From NCBI RefSeq assembly GCF_024323335.1, contig NC_066585.1, positions 178,439,149 to 178,503,148 on the forward strand: a stretch of 64,000 nt of DNA, read 5' to 3'. This document shows positions 35,034 through 45,420 of the stretch, piece by piece. This DNA is from Lathyrus oleraceus (lineage: Eukaryota > Streptophyta > Magnoliopsida > Fabales > Fabaceae). Both the position numbers and the translations under genes were made by a program. The notes under the pieces are model-generated. The model was not told the origin of the DNA. It was given only the letters and a program-made list of their open reading frames with translations, and searched no databases. The stretch's first letter is position 1; each line of letters opens with the position of its first letter.

Positions 35034-35120
35034 CTTTTGCCTGGACCGCCCTTTTGTGTTTTCAATCCACCGAGACGCTCATTTTTGCCTAAGCCGCCCT
35101 TTCGGGTTTTCAACTTAGCG
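35034..35120 (-). ncRNA. Two-hairpin 3' UTR module array after pol (element C)
   Basis: Reading the - strand: CTAAG/CTTAG enclosing CCC-GAAA-GGG then GCAAAA (35118-35082), the spacer GAGCGTCTC, then TGGAT/GTCCA (one G-U pair) then GGCAAAA (35069-35034). These correspond to modules 3 and 4 of element A. The spacer GAG...CTC replaces GGG...CCC of the other elements, a paired change. The inner hairpin of the last module has lost pairing. Confidence 0.55.
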
Positions 35121-35139
35121 AGCTATTCTGTTTTTATTT

Positions 35140-38100
35140 CTAGGCGAAGTATTTCTTGACTGCATCTGAATTCACAGGACGAGTGAAGTCCTCCCCATCC
35201 ATAGTTGTAAGTATCAACGCACCGCCTGAAAAGGCTCTCTTAACAACATATGTACCTTCGTAGTTTGGAGTCCACTTGCCCCTGGAATCAGGCGCGAAAG
35301 ACAAGACTTTCTTGAGCACAAGGTCACCTTCTCGGAACACACGAGGCTTGACCTTCTTATCAAAAGCTTTCTTCATTCTCTGCTGATATAACTGACCATG
35401 GCACATGGCAGTCAATCTCTTCTCTTCTATCAAATTCAGCTGGTCATAACGACTCTGAACCCATTCAGCATCAGTCAACTTGGCCTCCATCAAGACTCTC
35501 ATTGATGGGATCTCCACCTCTACTGGGAGTACAACCTCTATGCCATGAACAAGAGAGAAAGGGGTTGCCCCTGTTGAAGTGCGGACAGACGTACGATATC
35601 CATGTAAAGCAAATGGCAGCATATCATGCCAATCCTTATACGTGACAACCATCTTCTAGATAATCTTCTTGATATTCTTATTAGCAGCTTCAACAGCCCC
35701 ATTCATCTTGGGTCTATAAGGAGAAGAATTATGATGGGCTATCTTGAACTCACTACACAGCTCTTTCATCATTTTGTTGTTCAAGTTAGATCCATTATCA
35801 GTAATGATCTTATCTGGCACACCATATCGGCATATGAGTTGATTCTTGATAAACTTCACGACCACTTGCCTGGTCACATTTGCATACGACACTGCTTCAA
35901 CCCACTTGGTGAAGTAATCAATTGCTACGAGAATAAATCTGTGTCCGTTGGACGCTTTTGGCTCTATCATGCCAATCATGTCAATTCCCCACATGGAGAA
36001 AGGCCATGGTGATGAAATCACATTCAGAAGTGTCAGGGGAATATGGATCTTATCCGCATAAATCTGACATTTGTGGCATTTCTTCACATATTTGCAGCAG
36101 TTAGACTCCATTGTCAGCCAATAGTAGCCTGCTCTCAACATCTTTCTAGTCATGGCATGTCCGTTGGAATGAGTTCCAAATGAACCCTCATGGACCTCAG
36201 TCATTAATAGGTCTGCTTCGTGTCTATCCACGCATCTGAGCAAAACCATGTCAAAATTTCTCTTATACAGCACGTCGCCATTGAGGTAGAAACTTCCTGA
36301 TAATCTCCTCAGAGTCTTCCTATCTATCACAGATGCCCCAGGCGGGTAAACCTGGTTCTGAAGGAAACACTTGATATCATGATACCATGGCTTATCATCT
36401 TTTACTTCTTCAACTGCAAACACATGAGCTGGTCTGCCCAAGCGCATCACGGTGATATTGGGGACTTCATTCCAAAGTTTAACCACAATCATCGAAGCAA
36501 GTGTAGCAAGAGCATCTGCCATCCGATTCTCATCTCGAGGAATATGATGGAAGTCAACCTCAATAAAGAATGTTGAAATCCTCCTCGCATAATCTCTATA
36601 TGGAATGAGGCCAGGCTGATTCGTTTCCCATTCACCCTTAATCTGATTAACAACGAGGGACGAATCTCCATATACATCAAGATGCTTGATCCTCAGATCA
36701 ATACACTCTTCTAAACCCATAATACAGGCCTCATACTCAGCCATATTATTCGTGCATTTGAAAGTTAGCCTTGCTGTAAAAGGAATATGTGTGCCCTGAG
36801 GAGTAATAATCACTGCCCCAATACCATTTCCATACTGATTTACAACGCCATCAAACACCATACTCCATCTGGAACCAGGCTCTGGCCCTTCATCGAGTGT
36901 AGGCTCATCGCAATCTTTCATTTTCAAATACAGAATTTCCTCATCTGGGAAGTCATACTGAACTGACTGATAATCCTCGATCGGCTGGTGTGCCAAGTGG
37001 TCAGCCAAGATACTACCTTTAATAGCCTTCTGAGCTCGATACTCAATATCATACTCAAATAACAACATCTGCCAACGGGCAATCCTCCCTATTAAAGCAT
37101 GTTTCTCGAAGATATACTTGATTGGGTCCATTCTGGATATCAACCAAGTCGTATGATTCAACATATACTAGCGTAAGCGCTTAGCAGCCCAAGCCAAAGC
37201 ACAACATGTTTTCTCAAGCATTGAGTATCGAGACTCACAGTCAGTGAACTTCTTACTTAAATAGTAGATGGCGTACTCTTTCTTCCCTGATTCGTCTTGC
37301 TGACCCAGGACACAACCCATTGAGTCCTCAAGAACAGTCAGATACATGATCAAAGGTCTTCCTTCTACGGGCGGAGACAGGATCGGAGGTTCAGACAGAT
37401 ACTCTTTAATACTGTCGAAAGCTTTCTGGCAATCCTCGGTCCAATCATGGGACTGATCTTTCCGGAGGAGCTTGAATATCGGCGCACATATGGCAGTCAT
37501 GTGGGATATGAATCTGGAAATGTAATTCAAGCGGCCAAGAAAACCTCGGACTTGCTTCTCAGTTTTGGGCGCAGGCATCTCTTGTATTGCTTTGACCTTT
37601 GCAGGATAAACCTCAATACCTCTTTCACTGACGATAAAGCCCAATAACTTTCCAGAACGGACTCCAAATGTACACTTGTTGGGATTCAGACGAAGCTTGT
37701 ACTTTCTCAAACGCTGAAAAAGCTTCAACAGGTGCTCTACATGTTCAACTTCCATTCTTGACTTAGCAATCATATCATCAACATACACCTCAATCTCCTT
37801 GTGCATCATATCATGAAACAAGGTGGTCATAGCTCTTTGATACGTGGCTCCGGCGTTCTTCAAACCGAAGGGCATCACTCGAAAACAGAATGTTCCCCAA
37901 GGTGTGATGAATGTTGTCTTCTCCATATCCTCGGGCGCCATCTTAATCTGATTATATCCGGAAAATCCGTCCATAAATGAGAAGACATTGAACTTAGTTG
38001 TATTATCTACCAACATGTCAATGTGTGGTAGAGGAAAATCATCTTTTGGACTAGCTTTATTCAAGTCTCTATAGTCCACACACATCCGGACTTTTCCATC

Positions 38101-38599
38101 TTTCTTAGGCACGGGCACAATATTGGCCACCCATTGAGGATATGTAGAAGTCACCAGAAACCCCGCATCAATTTGCTTCTGAACTTCCTCTTTGATCTTT
38201 ACTGCCATATCAGGATGAGTTCTTCTGAGCTTCTGCTTCACAGGCACGCACTCAGGCTTCAAGGGTAAAAAATGTTGCACAATATCAGTATCTAAACCAG
38301 GCATGTCTTCATATGACCATGCAAAGACATCAACGTATTCTCGTAGCAATTCAATCAACCCCTTCTTAACAGACTCTTCCAGGAGTGCCCCAATCTTCAC
38401 TTCTCGTACACAATCCTCAGATTCCAAGTTGACTGTTTCCAGGTTCTCAAGATGCGGCTGAATGATCTTTTCTTCGTGCTCAAGTAGACGGGTAATCTCG
38501 TTAGGAATCTCTTCAACATCATCTTCTTCTGCCTCAAATACAAGGAATTCAAAATTGGGAGATGGTGTTGGATCATTATGTTCAATGGGTTTGATCAAC
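35140..38599 (-). pseudogene. pol: Element C pol exon: RT, RNase H and integrase, two nonsense mutations
   Basis: The frame runs from the splice acceptor (38600) to TAA at 35140 without frameshift but with two TAG codons, at 37168-37170 and 35656-35658. In element B both positions are CAG (Gln). RT keeps FMDGFSGYNQIKM and YVDD. RNase H keeps FDGVVN, AEYEACI and YGDS. Integrase keeps HEGSFGTH with KCHKC, GIDMI, TDNGSN and GAVEAANKN. All catalytic residues I can see are present, so the inactivation is by premature stops only. Confidence 0.93.
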
Positions 38600-38861
38600 C
38601 TGCATAATGATTTTGGATATGAAAAGCTTTAGAATTCAAACAAGGCAATCATTATGCAGATGAAAATATTGATTTTATTCTATTTTTAAGGTTTTATGTG
38701 ATTACCAATTTCATGTAAAAAGCAAAAAGGGAAAATAATTGGAAAAACAAACATTTAACATGAATTTATTGAATGAAAATATCATTGTATTTATGCGCCA
38801 ACAATGTCATCACTCCTCCTTTTGGCATGGGAGGAGGGTTTTTAAACACAATGATCATTAC
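38600..38861 (-). other. Pol intron of element C
   Basis: The donor GTAATGATC overlaps the gag-pro stop (ACG TAA at 38863-38858). The acceptor ATTATGCAG ends at 38600. Both are phase 2, as in A and B, despite strong divergence of the intron interior. Confidence 0.82.
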
Positions 38862-40105
38862 GTTGACTTATGGATAACTGTAGGAATATCCACAGCGACC
38901 CAATTGTTGCAGACCCCTCCAGGGATGATGAAATTGCCAGGATCCTTTGTATCTTCCTTCTCATTCTCAGCATCTATGTATGAGAAGGAAGACAAGTGGC
39001 TAACCAGGAGAGCCTTTTCTCCCCCTACCACTACCAGCTTCTTATTCTTCATAAATTTCAGTTTCTGGTGTAGGGTGGATGTCACGGCGCCTGCCTCGTG
39101 AATCCATGGTCTGCCTAAGAGACAACTATACGATGGGTGAATGTCCATAACCTGGAAGGTAATCTGGAAATCACTCGGTCCGATTTTGACTGGGAGATCA
39201 ACTTCCCCAATCACCGTTTTACGCGACCCATCGAAAGCCTTCACAACAATTCCACTCTGCCTCATGGGAGGCCCTTGATATGACAGTTTCGAAAGAGTGG
39301 TTTTTGGCAATACGTTCAGTGATGACCCAGTGTCCACCAGCACATTGGATATGGCGTCGTCTTTGCAACCCATAGATATATGCAATGCCAAGTTGTGGTC
39401 TCTTCCCTCCTCGGGGAGATCAGAGTCACAAAAGCTCAAGTTGTTACAAGCAGTAATGTTCGCAACAATGCTATCGAATTGTTCAATTGTGACATCATGA
39501 TCCACACATGCCACATCCAAAACTTTCTGCAGAGCCTCTCGGTGTGGTTCTGAATTTAACAGCAAGGATAACACCGATATTTTGGATGGTGTTTGTAGAA
39601 GCTGGTCTACAACATTGTACTCACTTCTCTTGATGAGCCTCAACATCTCATCACAGTCTTCTTTCATATTGCCACTCGGGCCAACAGAAGCAGGAGTTAT
39701 CAATGTAGAGGAAGGCTTAACAACAGGTGTCGGATTCGGACTGCTCACAACATTCCCAATCGGGCGTTCAACAGAATCAGTACTAACTTGGTGCCTGGAA
39801 GGTGCTGAAAACACACGACCGCTGCGGGTTAAACCACTAACATCCGCAATGTTAACAACAGAGGAGGATGGTAAGGACACCTCTTTCCCATCTTCTACCG
39901 CAACAGCATTGTAGCGATAGGGAATTGCTTTTTCGGAAGAGTAAGGTACTGGTCCGGCCGGCTTGATGGTCAATGCAGGGGAAACCTTCTGCTTGCTACT
40001 ATCATATTTGATAATAACGGGTTCAGGGATCCGAAACACTGGAGAAATTACGTTGACCTCGGGCTCGTCTTCATCAACATTTCTGTTCTGAAGGATCTCA
40101 ATAAC
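38858..40105 (-). pseudogene. gag-pro: Element C protease region of gag-pro
   Basis: An open stretch from 40105 to the stop and donor at 38858, starting just after a TGA at 40106-40108 that interrupts gag-pro. It carries the GLTRSGRVFS block, an intact protease core NVLVDTGSSLNVLP, a GRPWIH block and an acidic tail. This is the least damaged protease in the window, but it is out of reach of Gag translation because of the upstream stop codons and frameshifts. Confidence 0.88.
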
Positions 40106-42008
40106 TCATTCATCCAGCATTTCCTGAACATCTTTGCGCACCTGGCGACAACCTCTTTGGTTAACAGAACAAACTCGGCATCTATCGTGGTCATGCTCAT
40201 AATGACTATACTCACACAGCAAACGATGCATTTCGACCAGCGATTGTCGAATATGACTGACATATTTGACTTTGTATTTGCCAGGGCAGCCCTGGACCAT
40301 GTTGACAGATTTCCCATGCTCGGGCAATGGGTTCTTCTTCACATTAGGACCTACGTCCTCAAAACACAAAATTCCACATCTCACCAGGTCTTGAACCTTG
40401 GTCTTCAAAGGGTAACAATTTTCCGCGTCATGGCCGGGAGCACCAGAATGGTAGACACAGTGTAATTCGGGCTTATACCACCACTGGGGGTTAGCAGGTA
40501 TAGCTGGTGGGTCTCTCGGAGTAATCAACTTCCTCTCTATCAAAGAGGGATATAACTCTGCATACGTCATTGGAATAGGATCAAAGGTGACCTTTTCCTC
40601 TCGTAAGTCGTGCTGGTTTGATTACTGTTTCGAGGCTGGTAAGCCTGCTACTGTGGTCGGTGCTGTTGTTGTGGATATTGCTGAGGTGGTTGCTGATTGC
40701 TGTTATGCTGCTGGTACTGCTGATTATCTCTGAAAACAGGTGCTATATGAGCCACCTGGTGCTGGTTACTGGCAGGACGCACAGTCTTCCTCCTCACAGA
40801 GGGTCTTCTTGGTTTCACATGGGAGGTCACAGCATGTGCCTCTCCATCTTTCTTCTTCGCAAACGCCCCATAACATTTGGCAGAAGAACCCTCTTCTCTG
40901 GTTAGACGTCCTTCTCTAACCCCTTCTTCTAGACGCATCCCCATATTCACCATCTCGGTGAAGTCAGAAGGAGCGCTAGCGATCATCCGCTCATAATAAA
41001 AAGAACTTAAGGTATTCAAAAAGATCTTAGTCATCTTTTTCTCTTCTAGCGGAGGCACGATCTGTGCCGCCAACTCTCGCCACCTCTGGGCGTATTCTTT
41101 GAATGTTTCCTTGTCCTTCTGGGGCATGGCCCTCAATTGGTCCCTATCGGGAGCCATATCCACATTATACTTGTATTGTCTGACGAAGGCCTCGCCAAGG
41201 TCGTTGAAGGATCGGATGTTCGCGCTGTCTAAACCCATATACCATCTTAGAGCGGCACCGGACAGACTGTCCTGAAAGTAGTGGATGAGCAATTGATCGT
41301 TGTCGGTCTGAGTCGACATCTTCCTGGCATACATGACCAGGTGGCTGAGAGGACAAGTATTTCCCGTGTACTTTTCAAAGTCAGGGACCTTGAATTTCAC
41401 AGGAATCTTCACATTGGGAACCAAGCAAAGTTCGGCAGCTGACTTGCCGAAAAGATCCTTTCCTCTGAGAGTTTTCAATTCCTTGTGAAGCTCAAGAAAT
41501 TGATCGTTCATAGCGTCCATCTTCTCATAGACATCTGGGCCTTCAGATGGCTCAGAATGATAGATGGTGTCGTCTACCCTGGGCATGGTATGCAGGACAG
41601 GAGGAGGAACAACAAGGACCGGGCTAGATGTCGGCATAGAAGCAAAGGTGGGAGCAGGACCTTCAGGCATAAAATTGGGAGGCATCCCCCCACGGAAACC
41701 CGACTGGCATGGACGTTGGAACAAAGTGTGCACTGGCTGCAGGCACAGTTGAGGAGGCAATCTCAGAGATGTATGTCCTCTGGGGAGGAGTTGAGGGTGT
41801 CGGAGAAGACTGGCTCTGGGAAGCCAAGAATGATTCCATCAAAGCACTCAGTCTGGCCACTTCCTCTTTCAGCTCACGGTTCACTTGTTCTAGATGATCC
41901 ATCAGTCTCGAAATGTTGGCTCTGGTGTAGTACCGGTGAGTCAGCTTGTCTTCAAAATAAATGAAGAGCACAGAGTTAGACCACAGGACAAGAAGCCGGG
42001 AACAAAAC
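40106..42008 (-). pseudogene. gag-pro: Element C Gag, frameshifted
   Basis: The frame opens at a splice acceptor (AG at 42010-42009) and reads THRYYTR, then a short coiled coil starting MDHLEQVNREL. An extra base in a C run (41686-41691 on the + strand) shifts the frame within the Pro-rich linker. The capsid domain (IPVKFKVPDFEKYTG, FQDSLSGAALRWYM, YAQRWRELA) follows in the frame 41760-40648, then a Gln-rich tail ending at TAG 40648. A second shift near 40600 leads to the zinc-knuckle-like CVYHSGAPGHDAENC (C-x2-H-x5-H-x4-C). TGA at 40106-40108 ends this part. Confidence 0.87.
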
Positions 42009-42211
42009 CTGCTTATGCACATGATGCATGCAATGCTTGTGCATATGATTTGTTTTTATTTCAAAGGAACTCTAGGGTTTTATTTGCAAATTTTGGAAAT
42101 ACTAAACATTTATCATATATGGAAATATCTCATAAAATAATATTAGGGAAAAGAAGTACAGCATTGTCAATCATATACAAGAGAAAAGGAAAATAATCAT
42201 CCTATGGATCC

Positions 42212-43663
42212 CTAGAAACAATCATCTAAAGCTCGGGACACAAGAAGATAAGATGCACGAAACATCTTCACCTCTCTCTCGTAGGCTGCCTCCATCTTTG
42301 CTTTCTCCTTGGCGAGTCGATCATACTTCCTCTTTCAAAACTTGGAAGACTGAGGAAGTAGAGAAGTCCATGCATCATCAGGATCATCAATAACCTGATG
42401 TTCGAGGAACTCTATCAAAGCATCCTTCTCTCTGATCTGCTGAAGCAACTCTTCCCCTTCACGGATCCAAGCACGTGATCGGTCTTCGTCTCTCAACTCC
42501 TCTATTCCTTGGTTAGGGAGGGTTGAAGGCCCAATCATAACCAAAGGTGTAGGTCTCGGATACTCGTACGACATGAGATACTCAGAAGCTCTCTTCCTAA
42601 CCCAAGCAGTATAAGGCTCCATAGCGACATAATTCTTAGGACCCAACTCATTCCTTCCTTTCCTATGAATCTTGCGCCAGGCGCAGACGATTCTGCCCTT
42701 CAAGCCTTGGGGACCTTTACCCTCCTGAAAGAACACACCCTCTAACAGAATGTTATTAGGTTTATCCTTTAGGGGGAACCCAAGCTGACGACGCGCCAAA
42801 ACAGGGTTGTAGTTAATCCCACCACATGTACCAAGAAGAGGTACATTGGAGAATTCACCACAAGAGTCGATAACCTGCCCACCATCATACACACGGTTAT
42901 ACCAAAAGATATCATCACTAGTGAGAGACATAAGTCTCGTGGACCACCGTAGACATCCCTTATTCTCCTTGAAGGAGACCGTCTGCGGTAAGTGAGAAAT
43001 AAACCACTTATACAACAGAGGCAAACAGCATACAATGGAACCACCACCCTTTGCATTCCTCATATGCAAAGAGAAATAAGTATCACCCAACAGAGTCAGA
43101 ACGAGATTAAGAGTAGAGAAAATCCTAATAGCGTTCACATCCACAAACTTGTCAATGTTGGGGAACAATACCAATCCATAGATGAGAAGTACAAATATGG
43201 CTTCAAAGGCATCCTCACTCATGGCCTTCCCATATACAATAGCTTGAGCAATGAGGAACTCAGAAGGGAGACCTTGAATTCCACCTTTGGTAGTCATATG
43301 ACCACCAACCAGAGATTCATCTATGTGCAACATGTCAGCTATCTCTTGAGAAGTAGGGGTACTCTCTAAGCCACTGAACGGCAACTGGTCTAGGATAGGT
43401 ATGCCCACCAGGTAGGCATACTCCTCAAGGGTAGGCAAAAGCTGGAAATCCGGAAACGTGAAGCAACGGTACAAGGGATCATAAAACTGCACCAATACAC
43501 TCATCAATCCTTCATCCACCTGAGTAGTCAGAAGAGGAAGAAGCTTCCCAAAACGAGCCTTGAAACCCAAAGGATCTAATACATAGGATGTCAGATTCCT
43601 TAACTCTTTCAAATCTGGTTGCCTGAAGTTGTACTTCTTTGTATTCCTTCTTTGTCTTTCCAT
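42212..43663 (-). pseudogene. Element C ORF1, one nonsense mutation
   Basis: Begins MERQRRNTKK at 43663 and is open for 442 codons to TGA at 42335-42337. The same frame continues for about 40 codons as a charged helix to TAG at 42212, so the original protein was probably about 483 residues. It matches element A ORF1 throughout: FYDPLYRCFTFPDFQLLPTL, LEEYAYLVGIPI, LVLFPNIDKFVD, CGGINYNPVLARRQLGF. The C-terminal third is a predicted coiled coil. Function is unknown; ORF1 is a hallmark of Ogre elements. Confidence 0.87.
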
Positions 43664-44553
43664 GTCTGAAAATTTTGCAAATAAACCCCTTAAGTTCCTT
43701 GAAAACTTTCTTATTTATTGATGATATGGATGCAAATGGGTGCATGAATGCATGAATGCAACAATCACACCCAAGGATCAAGCAAAGCACACCAAACAAA
43801 GGTCATGGGATGGATCATATCATCCTTAATATCAATCATCCATTTTGGTGGATTATGGTTTACACCTTATCGACACCCAAGTTCCATTGATATTAAGGAT
43901 ACATGAACGGATCAACCATGAATCAAGGGTTTGTTGCAGGTCACGAGCATGGAGTCTCGGTTAAGAACCACCCAAAGGGAGTGTACTAGGGTTTAAACCT
44001 GCCAAACATGTTCTACAAGAGGTTCCCATAGTCATCATCCCATCTTTCGGATATTATCGGAGAAACGACTACTCGTATTCCAAAAATACTCTTAAGAGAG
44101 ACTCTTATGAGTGTAGTATCGCGTAACAATCGTATCAAATCTTACACTTGAACGACTTTCGCACTACATCCTAAGAATAGGCCAAGATGGGCTTGGTAAA
44201 CTAAGGTCCTTAGCTTCTAAGGTCTATATTGGAAAGAGTAATGTCTAACCACAACTTACTTGTGTGACATTATTGATCCCAACATTACCTCCACCAAGTG
44301 AATGGACTTGCAAGTCAACTTGCTAAGGAATAACTCCACACAAGTCAACAAGACTACGCCATTCTCCTATCCTAAGTGCACTCGAGTCCGGGTATAGAAC
44401 TCATCTCACAAAGATCACCAAGCATACAAGGAATTAATATCAAGCAAATCAATCATTACATACAATACAGTAATCCCAAATTGCACAAAAATATGTCACA
44501 AGACAACACAAAACAACAAGCATGAAAAGTTGGCAAAACCCACTAGGCAAATT
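43664..44553 (-). other. Element C 5' leader
   Basis: Nothing coding is visible between the PBS and ORF1. It does not obviously match the leaders of A and D, in line with C belonging to another subfamily. Confidence 0.6.
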
Positions 44554-44571
44554 TCCCTAGCAGAGTCGCCA
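44554..44571 (-). other. Primer-binding site of element C
   Basis: On the - strand TGGCGACTCTGCTAGGGA, one base different from the site in A and D. Six bases (44572-44577) separate it from the LTR, against two in A and D. Confidence 0.82.
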
Positions 44572-44577
44572 CTTTTC

Positions 44578-45420
44578 TGTAGCGGGGTATTCATTACCAT
44601 TAGAGATATTGACTAAATCCAAGGTAAATCATACAAGTCGAGTCGCCATCGCACTTCTATTTATCCAAAGGAATGGTTAGAAAGCGAACAAAAACCTAAT
44701 AGTTTTAACAAAAACTAGTAAAAGGAACAGAGATCTGGGTAAGGGGGTTGGTTATGCAATGGGAAGGTGTTAGGCACCCAAAACATCCTAGGTACTCCTA
44801 GGGAGCCCTTTTCATACTTGTTGTAAAGGTTGTTGTCTTTTGTGAAAATTTTGTTTATGCAAACATGAGTGAAGAGATGAGAGGAGAATATACAAGTTAT
44901 TTATATTTTGTGTTTGGATGGATAAACCCATTGCCTACGTACCATCTTATAAAAAGATTAGGATCAAAATCTCGTAGTTCGGGGTAAAAATCTCAAAACA
45001 AGTTGGTGAATTGATTGGTCCAAAAGCCTTAAGGTCTTTTGTTATCAAAAGGAGAAAACTCAACCATACCACAAATCCACCACGTGAGGATAGCTTCAAC
45101 ATGCTAGTGAGGGGTTAACCCTATAATAAGCATGGAAGACTCATTGTCCATCACTAAGGATATAGGTGAATATTACATCTACCACAAAGATAACTCAAAC
45201 CTAATAGCTAAAGGTTATGGAAAATTTGATTAAGAAGGTGGCCATTGGAACCATAAAAAGACATTTAGATGGGTTATATTTACCAATTAAAAGTATGTAC
45301 AAAAATGGTCAAAGTAGACTTAAAGACTCAATTCAAAATAAGTATTATGAAAAGAAAGTTTGAAAATCAAAAGCATAAGTCTTAGGTTTCTAATGTTTGA
45401 AAGCAATAGTTAAATGTTTG
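44578..45420 (-). repeat. Element C 5' LTR, U5-side fragment
   Basis: Starts TGTAGCGGGG at 44578 on the + strand (LTR 3' end) and runs 843 bp to the element D junction. Around 44745-44800 it has GGTTATGCAATGGGAAGGTG, a diverged version of the U5 block of A, B and D. The U3 side is not visible in the window and should continue beyond the copia element on the right. Confidence 0.8.
45416..45420. repeat. Target site duplication of element D, left copy
   Basis: GTTTG here is repeated exactly at 62587-62591, immediately after the right LTR. The 5-bp length is usual for Ty3/gypsy integration. Confidence 0.85.

Larger units (their letters stand above)
33933..45420 (-). mobile_element. Element C: Ogre-like LTR retrotransposon, split by B and D
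   Basis: On the - strand this holds part of the 5' LTR (44578-45420), PBS, leader, ORF1, gag-pro, intron, pol and part of the 3' UTR, which is cut at 33933 by element B. The remaining 3' UTR and 3' LTR should lie left of element B, outside the window. Its LTR (TGTAGCGGGGTATTC at the U5 end) and ORF1 are clearly diverged from A, B and D, so it represents another Ogre subfamily. It is the oldest layer of this nest. Confidence 0.9.
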
